Source: Phalacrocorax aristotelis
Lineage: Eukaryota; Chordata; Aves; Suliformes; Phalacrocoracidae
Direction: 5' to 3'
Length of the DNA stretch: 64,000 nucleotides
Assembly (NCBI RefSeq): GCF_949628215.1
Contig: NW_027441295.1
Coordinates: 1-64,000, forward strand
In this document: piece after piece, positions 11,820 through 23,985 of the stretch
How positions within the stretch are numbered: position 1 is the first letter of the stretch
Layout of the letters: each line of letters opens with the position of its first letter
Notes under the pieces: generated by a model
Databases searched by the model: none
Told to the model about the DNA's origin: nothing
What the model saw: only the letters and a program-made list of their open reading frames with translations
Made by a program: the position numbers and the translations under genes

Positions 11820-13262
11820 CCTTAAAAGAGGGGTTTGTACCGTGAAAGTGAAGGTTTGGAACTGAAAACTGAGGCTTTGAGTGTTAAAAGAGGGATTTGT
11901 ACCCTGAAAGGGAGGGTTTGGCTGTTACAAATGAGGCTTTGAGCGTTAAAAGAGGGGTTTGGACCCTAAAAGTGAGGTTTGCAGTCTTAACTATAAGGCT
12001 TTGCTGTTAAAAGAAGAGTTTGTGTGCTTTAAAGTGAGTCTTTGGGACCTGGAAATGAGGCTTTGAGCGTTAAAAGAGGGGTTTGGACAACGAAAGGGAG
12101 GGTTTGGAATTTAAAAATGAGATTTAGTCCATGAAAAGGAGGGGTTTGGACCCTAACAGTGAGGCTTTGGGACCTCTGAATGAGGCTTTGTGCCTTAAAA
12201 GTGGGGTTTGCACCTTGAAAGTGAAGGTTTGGACCTAAAAACTGAGCCTTTGAGCTTTAAAAGAAGGATTTGTACCCTGAAAGTGAGGTTTGCAGTCCTA
12301 ACTCTAAGGCTTTGCTGTTACAAGTGAGGTTTTCAGTGCTTTAAAGGGAGGGTTTGGGGCCTAAAAATGAGGGTTTGTCCCTTAAAAGTAGGGGTTTGTA
12401 CCCTGAAACTCAGGGTTTGGAACCTAAAGCTGAGGCTTTTAGCCTTAAAAGAGGGGTTTGAACCCTGAAACTCACGGTTTGGGGCAAAATATGTGAGCAT
12501 TTGGGACCTAAAAAGGAGGCAATGAGTGTTAAAAAAGGGGTTTGGATGCTGAAAGTGAGTCTTTGGGTGTTACAAATGAGGCTTTGACTGTTGAATGAGG
12601 GTTTTGGTTCCTAGCAGTGAGGGTTTGGCTCTTAAAAATGAGGCTTTGAGCCTTAATAAAGGCGTTTAGACTCTAAAACGCACAGTATGGAACAAAAAAA
12701 TGACAGTTTGAGCATTAGAAGACCGGATTCGATGCTAAAAGTGAGGGTTTGGGACCTAAAAATTGGGGTTTGTCCCTTAAAACGAGGGGTTTAGACCCTA
12801 AAAGTGAAGTGTTGGGACTTCTAAATGAGGCTTTTCGCCTTAAAAGAGGGGTTTGAACCCTGAAACTCAGAGTTTGGAGCAAAAAATGATGGATTGAGAA
12901 GTAAATGACCGGATTTGAATGCTAAAAGTGAGTGTTTGGGACCTAAAAGTGAAGCACTGAGCATTTAAAGAAAGGTTTGGACACTGGGAGTGTGGCTTTG
13001 GGTGTTAAAAACGAGGCTTTGAGTGTTAGAAGAGGGCTTTGGGTCCTAAAAGTGAGGCTTTGAGCTTTAAAACAGGTGTTTGGTCCCTAAAAGCGTGGTT
13101 TGCAGTCCTGACTATAAGGCTTTGAGCATTAAAAGAGGGGTTTGGACAACAAAAGGGAGGCTTTTGCTTTTAAGATTGAGGTTTTGTCCCTAAGAAGGAG
13201 GGATTTGGACCCTATGAGTCAAGGTTTGGCATATAAAAATGAGGCTTTGTGTGGAAAGGAAT
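11820..13262 (-). repeat. Second satellite array, inverted part
   Basis: The same 21-bp A/T-tract satellite in the opposite orientation (TTTGGACCCTAAAAGTGAGG-type monomers). Monomers are more diverged than in the first array and no long higher-order unit is obvious. It begins abruptly after unrelated DNA ending near 11815. Confidence 0.9.
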
Positions 13263-16090
13263 TAATTTAAAGTCCCCAAACCTCAATTTTAACATCAAAG
13301 CCTTAATAGTTAGGACAGTAAACCTCACTTTTAGGGTCCAAATCCCTCTTTTAAGGCTCAAAGCCTCATTTTTAACAGCCAAAACCTCACTTTCAGCATC
13401 CAAACCCCTCTTTTAACATTCAGTGCCTCATTTAGAGGTCCCAATCCCTCACTGTTACATTCCAGAGCTGTCCTTCAGGTTCAAAGGCTCATTTTAGGTC
13501 CCAAACCCTCACTTTTAATGCTCTGTGCCTCCTTTTAAGGTCCCAAACCCTCCCTTTTACCATCAAATCCACTCTATTAATGCTCAAACCGTCATTTTTC
13601 CGTTCCAAACCGTGCGTTTTAAAGTCCAAACCCATTGCTTAAGGCTCAAAGCCTCATTTTTAGGTGCCAAACCCTCACTTCCAGGGTCCAAACCTGTCTT
13701 TTAGGTTCACAGCCTCATTTTTAGGTGCCAAACCCTCACTTTCAGGGTCCACACACCTGTATTAAGGAATAAAGCCTCATTTTTAGGTCCCAAACCCCCA
13801 CTTTTCAGGTCCAAAGCTGTCTTTTTCAGGGTCAAACCCTCATTCTTAGGTCCCAAGCCCTCACTTTAAGGGTTCAAACCCCAGCTTTAAAGCTCACAGC
13901 CTCAGTTTTACCACCCAAAGCCTCACTTTCAGGCTCCAAACCCCTCTTTTAATGCTCAGTGCCTCCTTTTAAAGTCCCAAACCCTCACATTTAACATCCA
14001 AACCTGCACTTTCAGTGGCCCAAACGTCATTTTTAATCTCCAAAGCCCTCATTTCACCAGCAAAGCCTCAGTTTTAGGTCCCACAGCCTCACTTTTAGAG
14101 TCCAAACCTGTCTTTTTTAGGTTCAAACCCTCATTCTTAGGTCCCAAGCCCTCACTTTTAGCATTGAATCCACTCTATTAATGCTCAAACCGTCATTTTT
14201 TCATTCTAAACTGTGCATTTGAGTCCAAACCCCTTGTTTAAGGCTCAAAGCCTCATTTTTAACAGCCAAACCCTCACTTTCACATCCAAACCTGTGTTTT
14301 AGGTTCAAAGCCTCAGTATACGTTCCCAAGTTTCACTTTTAGCATCCAAACCCCTCTTTTAGGTTCACAGCCTCAGTTTTAGATCCCAAACCCTCACCTT
14401 TAAGGCTCAAAGTCTTATTTTAAGTCCCAAACCCTCATTTTGGGGGTTCCAAACCCCTCTTTTAAGGCTAAGAGCCTCATTTTTAGGTGCCAAACCCTCA
14501 CTTTCAGGGTCCACATACCTCTATTAAAGAATAAAGCCTCATTTTTAGGTCCCAAACCCCCACTTTTCAGGTCCAAAGCTGTCTTTTTCAGGGTCAAACC
14601 CTCATTCTTAGGTCCCAAGCCCTCACTTTTAGGGTTCAAACCCCAGCTTTCAAGCTCACAGCCTCAGTTGTACCACCCAAAGCCTCACTTTCAGGCTCCA
14701 AACCCCTCTTTTAATGCTCAATGCCTACTTTTAAAGTCCCAAACCCTCACAATTAACATCAAAACCCGCACTTTCAGGTGCCAAAACCTCATTTTTTATC
14801 TCCAAAGCCCTCTTTTAGGTTCACCAGCAAAGCCTCAGTTTTAGGTCCCACAGCCTCACTTTTCAGGTCCAAACCTGTCGTCTTTAGGTTCAAACCCTCA
14901 TTCTTAGGTCCCAAGCCCTCACTTTTAGGGTTCAAACCCCAGCTTTAAAGCTCACAGCCTCAGTTTTACCACCCAAAGCCTCACTTTCAGGCTCCAAACC
15001 CCTCTTTTAATGCTCAGTGCCTCCTTTTAAAGTCCCAAACCCTCACTTTTGGCATCCAAACCCGCACTTTCAGGTGCCAAAACCTCATTTTTAATCTCCA
15101 AAGCCCTCATTTCACCAGCAAAGCCTCAGTTTTAGGTCCCACAGCCTCACTTTTAGAGTCCAAACCTGTCTTTTAGGTTCAAAGCCTCAGTTTTAGGTCC
15201 CACAGCCTCACTTTCAGGTGCCAAAAGCTCACTTTTAATATTCAGTGCCTTCTTTTAAGGCCCCAAACCCTCCCTTTTAGCATCGAATCCACTCTATTAA
15301 TGCTCAAACCGTCATTTTTTCATTCTAAACTGTGCATTTGAGTCCAAAGCCCTTGTTTAAGGCTCAAAGCCGCATTTTTGGGGTTCCAAACCCCTATTTT
15401 AAGGCTAAAAGCCTCATTTTTAGGTGCCAAACCTTCACTTTCATGTACTAAAACCTCATTTTCATGTCCAAAGCCCTATTTTCTCATGCAAAGCCTGATT
15501 TTTAGATTCGAAACCTTCACTTTTAGGGTCCAAATGTGTCTTTTAGTTTCAAACCCTCACTTTCAAGGTCCAAAGCCTCAATTTTAATGCTCAGTGCCTC
15601 CTTTTTAGGTCCCAAACCCTCCCTTTTAGCATCGAATCCACTCTACTAATGCTCAAACCCTCATTTTTTCATTCTAAACTGTGCATTTGAGGCCAAAGCC
15701 CTTGTTTAAGGCTCAAAGCCTCACTTTTAACAGCCAAGAGGGGTCCAGACATCTGTTTTAATGCTCAGTGTCTCCTTTAAAGTCCAAACCCTCACTTTTA
15801 GGTGTCAAAACCTCATTTTTAGTGTCCAAACCCCTCTTTTCACCCGCAAAGCCTCATTTTTATATCCCAAACCTTTAGTATTGGCATCGAATGTGGTCTT
15901 TGAATGCGCAAACCATCATTTTCTTTTCCAAACTGTGAGTTTTAGAGCCCAGACCCTTCTTCTAACGCATTAAGCCTCATTTAGAGGTCCCAAACCCTCA
16001 CTGTTAGGGTCCAAACCTGTCTTGTCTTTTTACTATAAAATCTCATTTGTATGTTGCAAAGCTCATGTTTGGGGTCTAAATCCAACTTTT
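13263..16090 (+). repeat. Second satellite array, direct part
   Basis: After a head-to-head switch near 13262 the monomers read in the same sense as in the first array. Local blocks of several hundred bp recur, for example the block starting near 13852 is repeated near 14617 and 14908, so this part has its own shorter higher-order structure. The array ends at about 16100 against copy A of AHCTF1. Confidence 0.9.
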
Positions 16091-16189
16091 AAGGCTTTTA
16101 AGCGCCTGGGAGAGCTAGAGAACAATGCGCGTGTTATGTCTGCTTTTATCTCAGAATGACCCTTCTCTCTCCTGTGATTTTTTCCGCAG

Positions 16190-19100
16190 CGTTTGGCATC
16201 CTGTGTTGAAAAGAACAGGTTGGATCTGACGGGCGGAGCCTTTCCCTTGAGAGGGCAGGGCAGCAAGGCCAAGTTACTCAGCTGTCGGGCTGTAGAAACC
16301 TTTCCCACCCACGCAGCCAGAGAAGGCAGCGTTGATGAAGGTTTGTTCCTGATGTCCCTGTTTGGTGACTCTAAACCAAATGGTTTTGGAGTCCAAGCAA
16401 TGAATGCTGTTCCGTACCCACAGCCTGAAAGTCTTCCATATCTGTGTAGGCTAACTTGTGGGGATTTGTTTGGGTTTTTTTTTGCTAAACCTCTTGATCA
16501 ACTCTTACTGTATGAAAAACTTGATTAGCTAATAATTGTGTGCTTGATTTGGCTTAGGACGGGTACAATCTGAACTCAAAAAGGGGCCAGTATGACTGAA
16601 ACCTATCACAGAGATGTTTGCTATGGTGTAAACGTTTAAAATGATTCTTACTGAAGTGTTGTGTTTCCTGAGTGATGTAACAGAATGAAGCCAAAATAGA
16701 AAGTGGTGTTTTAAAAATATCAGAGAGATTGTATTTTCTTCCACTAAGAAACAATGTCTTGTCTTTTCCAGTCATATCCCCTGACACCAGTGTCTCAGTC
16801 TTCAGCTGGCAAGTGAATACACGTGGCCAGGGAAAACCATCTACTTATTTGGGTGTATTTGACATTAATTGCTGGTATCAGGCTCAAATGCCAGGCTCAC
16901 TAAGGTCGGTTTTGATGGAGTTGTTTTCAGTACCCCTCCCCATAATTCATTGGAAAGTCGGCGTTTAGCTTCTGCACTTGTTTTCTTTCAGGCCAGAAGA
17001 ATCCCTTCAGGGATGCCCCTATTTTGCACTGTGGTCACTGGACGCTGTGACAAGCACGACTGCTCCAAACCTCCTTCTGGATGTTGTGGTGCAGGAGCGC
17101 AGCCTAAGCTGGAGAGTTCCTCCTTCTTACCCACTACCTGAGCTGTGTTTTCACCCAAGCACCTATAATTTTGGTAGGTATTACACGGCTTTGAATAGTG
17201 ATAAGCTTAAACCGAGCTCAAATGCCATTTATTGGTTCTCCTGTTCACCGTTAGTCACGCAAAAACCCAACCAAACCGAAAAACCCCAACCCCCCCCCTA
17301 CCCACCTCTGATCTCATTGTACTGACCAAGTGTGTGCTGTTGTTACGCCTGTCTGACAGGCGGCTGGGTCTGGGGGTTGGGTGCTTCTGTAACGCAGCCC
17401 GTGACGTGGTGCTGGTGATCAGATGAAATGACTCTGGGCTGAAGCTCAAAGCGCAGCACCTCGATAGCCCCGGAGGTAAAATTTCTACACTCGGTCATCA
17501 CTTTTCTAAAAGAGGTTGTAAGTGCTCTGAGGAGGAGAACGGGTACTTGGTTGTACCTTTCCAGAGGCTGCTATGACAGAAATGTAAACTGGTGCTTCCA
17601 TCACGGTGAGAGTATGGAATGTTGTCCAGCGTTCGTTGTCTCTGCAGATGGCAGGTGCTTGCTGAGCTCTGGAGTTGTTCATATGACGTGCAGCGGCTTC
17701 CAGAAGGAGGTGAGCTTTTACTGTGTCTTTATTGAGAATGTCAAGAGATGGACCTTTCCTAAGCTTTCCATGGCGCTGCTTTTAGCGTCAGAGACCATTT
17801 TATGCTGCTCCTGCCCATCCACACGCGTAACTGCAATTGTACCCTGCCAGTTTTATGCAAATGGTGATGTCTGAGGTCCCCTCTTGGGCGTGTAAACCCA
17901 CCGTTGCCTCCCGTTGAAGCACGATCGGGGCCTGAATGTCTAGAAAGGAAGACAGCGCTGCTCTAGGAGCAGGACGAGAAAGTCGGGGAAAGCTGTTCCT
18001 TCTCTCTCATCAATGAGTGCAACTGCCTGCGTGGTCCTGAGTTCGGGTTTTGATCCCTGATGAGCTGGGAAAAGGAGGGCAGACTGGAGAAAAGGAAGCA
18101 TCGTTCCCTCAGAACAACCTTCCCCCCGTCAGTTCCTCAAAGCATGAGGTTCCGTGCAGGAGGTTAGAATTAGCCTTTGGTAAGTTGTCATGTCAGAGGG
18201 AAAGTTTCCTGTGCTCCTCCCAGCAACAAGCAGCCCAGCCTGTGATGCCCGAGTGAGGGCACAGTTAGAAACAAGCACTTACTGTTGGTGGTTGGGATGT
18301 TGAAAGCAGGTGGGATTCTCCTTTTCTTTTGTCTGCTACGTTTAGGAGGAGCAGTTTAGACGCGGTCTTGTCAGCTGCTGCCCGGACAGGTTCTGTAGGG
18401 CTTCTGAGCGGCTGCATTAAGCTTTGGACATCTAAAGGTAACACTTCTTATGTGGTTTTTTGTGTTGCATATTTTTTTAGTTTGGAATTCTTGATTCCTT
18501 TCTTTGTTGTTCTCTCTTTTTAGAGAGCAGCCAAGTTCTGCTGCTAATGTAGAGTTTGCCCTTGACTGGACACGGAGCAGAGTGATCTATACAAAAGGCG
18601 CATTTGACCAAATCTGTGAGTACTAGTGCAGCCATGCTGCAAACCTAGAGTCATTCTTTCCAGCTGAGCTCATTCAGTGATCTGCTGGTAGATGGTCTTG
18701 CCCGCAGATCTGGAAGTGCGCTTTGCGACTCTGAACTTGCTCTGCAGGCTGACGCTTTCATACTTGCTCTTGAAAAGGTGTTGTGCTGTTTGACGGCTCC
18801 TGCAGCTCCACTGACCCGCAGAGGTTACAGGCTCTTCAGCGCCGCCAGTTGCTTTTGAGCAACCTTAGCAGAGTCTTAAACTGCTTTCTAACAGCAGCCC
18901 ACGAGCTGGCTGGAGAAGGTTTGTCACAGTATTTCTAACTCGGTGGTATGTTTTATTAAGATTTGGGATGATGCTGGGGCTGTAATTGTGGAAAGAGGAG
19001 CTGCTGTTGGTTTTGCTGATGGGCAGCAAGTCAGATGTAGCGGGGAGAAGGGGCTTAAATGGGAGGGGTTGGGGCTGCCACTTAACGCGCGTTGAGTTCA

Positions 19101-22100
19101 GGGCAAGAGTTTGTTGTGGGGCTGGTGCGAGTGGGTGGGGAGGCTGCGTTCAGCAAGGAGCTGTGCACGCACCCGGCTTGAAATTACAGCAGCGGGATGT
19201 GGCACTGTGACAAATACTCCCTTTGATTGTCAGCTAGCAGTGCGTAATTGCATGCAAATATTGGATTGGAAATTACTAAAAAAGGAAAGGAAGCATGAAT
19301 GAGTGACATGTGAAGTGAGTTGCATGAATTTCTGTAGCTGTTTCTATTACAAATTATTCCTGGCATATTGAGGAGGAAAGAGAATATCCCTTTGCTAGAG
19401 GAAAAATCTCTGCTCTGTGAAAAACAGATGTCTTATCCATGAGTGGATTTAACTGTTCAGGCTTTCCTTTTTTTATGTAACTGTTAGTGAATCTGCTTCT
19501 TTGTAGGGGTTGCTTGTGATTGTGGGTTTTTTCTTCAGATAAGGATGTGTTACGGAGTGAAAAAAATGCAGAGGCAAAGATTTCTACCGTGTTATTTTTC
19601 TACTTTCGCTTTAGTGCAATGAGGGGAGTTTTATTAAAAAACAAAACAAAGCAAAAGAAATTGCATACCAACAGTCCTCTTAAGCTTGTTTTTACCTGTT
19701 TTGCAGACTTGACAAAGAAGCTGGCAGAAACCAGCCTCACAGCTTTGTATGCTCGAGTGGTCCTCTGGTTCTGTTGGTCCCGTCTCCTGCCCGAGGGCTC
19801 TGGTAAGCATAAACTGTCCTGCATTTGTAGCAGTAAGTGGCTCCTATGAACACCTGCTTAGGCATGGTTCTGTCAGTGCTTCATCAATACCAAGCCGTGC
19901 CGGTTCAGTGACAGCAGATGCTGAAGTTCTGCTGCTGAAATGGAGGTTTGACTGGTTTTTTCCAACTACGTCGTGTAGAATGATGCCAACAGTTTCTTTC
20001 CGGGGTGTTTCTCAGAAACAGCACTAAGCCTCTGAGTGAAGGAGTTGTTTAAAATCCCAAGTATTTCAAGCTGTGGGCATGAGCAAGTAACTCCTAAAGC
20101 ACCAACACGGGAATGCTTGATTTTACAGTAAAGGCACGGCCTGCATGTTTTGAACTTGTTACTGATTGTTTGAGGAAAAAATACACCTTGGAAATAGTTC
20201 ATCATTTGGATGGGTTATAAATTCTATTGTCAGCCTTAATTGCCTTACGCATGCTCACGTGACATGTTTAAACACCCATTCCCTTTGAGAATTGGGGTTT
20301 TTTCTTTATAGTGAACCTCAGCTGACACTACATGTTCTGGATGCGACCTCAGCTGTAAACTTGAAATGGCGCTTGGGACAAGAAGGAATTGACTCCTGTG
20401 TCTTCGGTCTCTTTTAGCAAAGGCAGAAGGAGGATTGGCTGCTTTCAAAGTCGGAGGCTGGCCTGTGATTTTGGTGCTCGCTTGTGTGTTCTGTCTTTTT
20501 TAGTCAAAAACTGTAGGTTGAAAATGTGATATTCCCTCTTTAACTTACTTCTTATTTATTGCCTGTAGGAGGTGATATGCGTTTCTCTAGACCTTTCTAC
20601 AATTATCCTCTGATTCAGAGCTACTACACGGGTCATCGACAGAAACTGGAGCGTTTATCAAGGTAAGACGTGCAGGAAAGCTCTAGAACAGTTCCACTGC
20701 AAATTCAGAAGCGGCAGCGAGTGGCTTTTCCATCAACAGCTGCATTTGCTACGCTTCATGCATTTGCCGGCAACAGCCCTGACTTCAGTGATGCGCGTGT
20801 TCTGCAGAACACAGAGGTTACTTTCCTGGGTTAAAACGTTGATATATACCTCTGCTTAGTGCCCTTTGTTGGTATCATCGTTTCTTTGAAGCGCACGTAA
20901 TTCACTGGCTATTCTGTGTGATTTGTGACTACTGGAAAAGGGGATGTGATGAGGACAGGATCCGTCACGGCCAGGTCAGCAAGGCACGGCCTTTGCAGAG
21001 CAATTGTTCTGGACACAGAAGAAAGCATGTTTTAAAAACCAAAAATAATCTCTCTCCTTGACGAGTAGTAGATGGCGATAAGGGGATTGGCCCAAATCTC
21101 CTACTCCCAAGCACCGCGGTGTCCTTGAAGGAGATGGGCAGAGGTCCACGCAGCTGGCACAGCCAGCGCTCTCCTGGCGACTGGATAAAAGTGCCTTCCT
21201 CACGGGAACTCCCTTTCCTGGGCTGGCTCCCTGGCATACAGGTGATGTGCCTTGGGTTAGGTGAGAGCAGATTTTAATTTGGCACCTGTACTGTAACTAA
21301 AGCAAGTCCTAAAGAAGCTCAGGCTGTGGCACCGTGAACAAGGTGCTGCAGGAGGAGTCCAGGTGGAAGCTGCTCTATGTCAGGTGTTGGCTTTCAAGCT
21401 CCTCTTCCTGAGGTTCCTTCTGAGGTAACTCTCGTACAGGCTCACGGGCTCCTTAGAAGCACCACCTCCAGCGTGCTGCTTCTGCTCGTCCTCCTCGGGA
21501 AATGAAAGGCTGGCGTCGCAGCCCGCAGGAGCCTGCGATGGGCTTCTGAGGAATGCAGTGTTTAACAGGCCAGCCCTCCGTCACTGTGATGGCATGTGCA
21601 GAGGCACAAACGTGCTGCTTCAGGTGGTACCAGAATTCAGCTGTGGGCTCAGCTTTGTGACCGTGACTGTTTTTCAGTAACAGAAGCGAGGTGCTGAGAA
21701 CAAAGCCGGACATTTCCGTGCTGTGGTCTCACCGCTGTGTGTGGGAACAGTCCCGCTGGAGGCGTGAGATTTGGGGTAGCTTTGCTCACGCTGCCTTTGT
21801 ATTACAAGTAATGCGGCACAAAAGAAAACCTGAAAACTAAAAGGTCACTGCAACTTTCCCCTTAATAGGGGAGCTTCTAGGATTCCTACTTGGAACTCCT
21901 TTAATAGCTCACTATGATCTAATGAACACCTTTCACCTGACTGAGAAATTTCTTTCCAGTCTATTTCAAGTCACGATCATGCCTGTGTATGTTTGTTCCG
22001 TTCTTGGGCTCGTGGGAGCTTTTGCTGGGTTTGTTTTGGCTGGAGGAAATCTGTGACACCGCGAGGCTGGAATTAGTGTTTTCCTCTGTGCAAATCCTCG

Positions 22101-23800
22101 CTACGTTTTGTTCCAGAGGCAAATGGGACTCTGACTGCCTGACGGTCGATGGGATGGTTTCCCAGTTGGGAGACCAAGTTGAGGAGATGTGGCAGAGAGA
22201 GGAAGGAGGAACTGGGAAATACCCACCTCCTAGTTTACGGGTGAGTGTTGTGTTCCCTGAAAACAACCACCACCACCACAAACCCCAGCCCCAGCCCAGC
22301 CCTCCCCCAAAGCCAATGATTTCTCAAAGAGAGGAGTTTTTAAAAACCTTTTCCCTTTTCATTCCAGGCACTGCGGGAGCTCTATTTGCTAGAAGGCGTT
22401 GAGGAAAGCCACAAACATGCAATCGTATCCCTTGGAGTTATTTCTGTCACACCTCCAGTATACGCGCATCAGGGGTCTGAAATGTCTGTCACCTACGCGT
22501 TCGATGCATTTTCTAATTTATGCTTCAAACACAGTGCAAGGGAAAACATGTAGTTTAGAATGAAGGCACAGAAGGAAGCTTTGATTATTTCTTTGTACTG
22601 TGGATTGTTTAGGAATTTTTAAAATGTTTTGTTGCAAAGCCTTTTCTGATGTGAGAAAACAGGTTTACTAAGCAACGTTAAAGGTAGAAAGCTCCCTTAG
22701 ATTTTCTCAAAATTTAGACACAGTTTTTCATTTTTGAAGCACCCACAGCTGTAGCAAACGGCTGCTTCCTCGAGCAATGCACTAGAATGTGCTGCTTCAG
22801 AGCAAAAGGATTTCTGACAGCGGTTTACCAGGACCTGATTTTGCTGAAATCATCCATTTTCCAGCACAGCTAAGAGGGCTTGCTTTTGTGCTGTTACAAG
22901 AGGAGGCACACAGAATAATAAAGAGAGAGAGAAGAGAAAAGCCACTGGGCAGAAACTGAATTTTTAAGCTGCCGAAATGCACTGTGTTGCTTTGGTTGTT
23001 TGTTGCCTGACCCGAGAGGGGAGCCTAGAGAGCAGGGGCTTTAAAAGCTGTTGCACCCCGGAGCTCTCTGATGAGAATACACCCCCCAAAACAGCTGTCA
23101 GAAAGAGAAAACGACACTGCCGATGAGTGATCCAGGTACTGGTTCAAACCCAGTTTTAATCATTCAGAGCTAAGCTGTGCTGTAAGGACACCCTCATTTC
23201 AGTTGTTTCATATACGCTGGAAAGGAGGGAAAAACCAGCTGTAGAATTTGTTTGCTTTAATAATCAAGCATTGGCCGTTCACGTGTTTTGAATGTCCAGC
23301 CGGTGGCTCCAGTGACTAAAGAGGGAGCCTGAGTTTCCAACGGAACTGTTTAAATATCGAAAGGCAACCTTTCTGAATGCCTTGGAGAAATCAGAGAGTC
23401 TGTCTTTCTGGTTATTTATTCAGAATGCAATTTTGTTGTTAGGGCCTGGCTACCTTCAGGTTGCAACAGCGTAAAACGGCAGGACTAATACATGAGTATT
23501 TTCTGCGTCCTACCACTATGATATTCTTATTTCCTTTTATTATTTATTCCTATTATATTAATCATAGGAATAATATTATTTCATGTGATTATTTCATGGG
23601 ATAAATTGTTGGTCTTGCAAATTTATTAGCCTTAATTAGATACTTGATATCAGCCAATTTACTTGCTGCTAGACATCATGCGTTCCTTTCGGAACAAAAC
23701 AGAAGCTTCCGTCGACTCCTTCGCAGCTGCCTTTGCCATCCCTTCGGGCCTTGTTAAGCTTATTCAAGGATTTTGGCTTCTAGACCACAAGGACTATGAA
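16190..23800 (+). pseudogene. AHCTF1: AHCTF1 (ELYS) partial copy A, exons of the beta-propeller end and helical region
   Basis: Twelve exons encode the middle of ELYS, the nucleoporin that binds chromatin and seeds nuclear pore assembly. Exons: 16190-16340, 16772-16904, 16992-17173, 17648-17709, 18346-18437, 18526-18615, 18778-18918, 19707-19802, 20569-20662, 22117-22240, 22368-22424, 23654-23800. All have AG/GT borders and compatible phases. Recognisable stretches include [42 protein letters not shown] and KLIQGFW, which match vertebrate ELYS in order. The copy has no N- or C-terminal exons, so it is a fragment by structure. The fifth exon carries a +1 frameshift relative to copy B. The third exon, broken in copy B, is intact here. 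No upstream promoter is visible; satellite begins ~90 bp before the first exon. Confidence 0.88.
18346..18437 (+). pseudogene. AHCTF1: AHCTF1 copy A exon with +1 frameshift
   Basis: This exon is 92 nt long; its copy B partner at 42719-42809 is 91 nt. After the codons for EEQ, copy A has three T where copy B has two, which throws the following LSAAAQTGSVGLLSG-type sequence out of frame. The rest of the exon is still readable in the shifted frame. The change is in a short T run, so a sequencing error is possible. Confidence 0.8.
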
Positions 23801-23985
23801 GTAAGCATGTGACAGTTTAGTTAGGCATACGTTGTGGTACACGGCTATGATCTAGCAAATGACTTTAAAAACCTGGTGCTTAGCTAATAACAGGTGATAA
23901 ACCATGGGAAGATTTTTTTGTGATCCTGCTTCAGCAGCACCTTCAGTAATACGTGATGATGTGCAGTTTGGTTTTAATTACGTTG

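Larger units (their letters stand above)
16103..23985 (+). repeat. Segmental duplication, copy A
   Basis: From GCGCCTGGGAGAGCTAG onward this block matches 38795-48352 at roughly 98% by eye, introns included. Differences: copy A lacks ~36 bp near 16132 and lacks the ~1.7 kb present at about 40840-42545; copy B lacks ~53 bp corresponding to about 16550-16603 and ~14 bp near 17610. The left edge abuts satellite; the right edge lies ~185 bp into the intron after the last shared exon. Confidence 0.93.

Noticed and set aside
13212..15973. Open frames of 60-134 codons in the second array
   Set aside because: Same cause: periodic satellite sequence lacking stops in one frame.
18050..18256. LIPDE-starting frame as the missing AHCTF1 exon
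   Set aside because: Only four residues agree with the expected ELYS segment, the rest does not align, and no acceptor precedes it.
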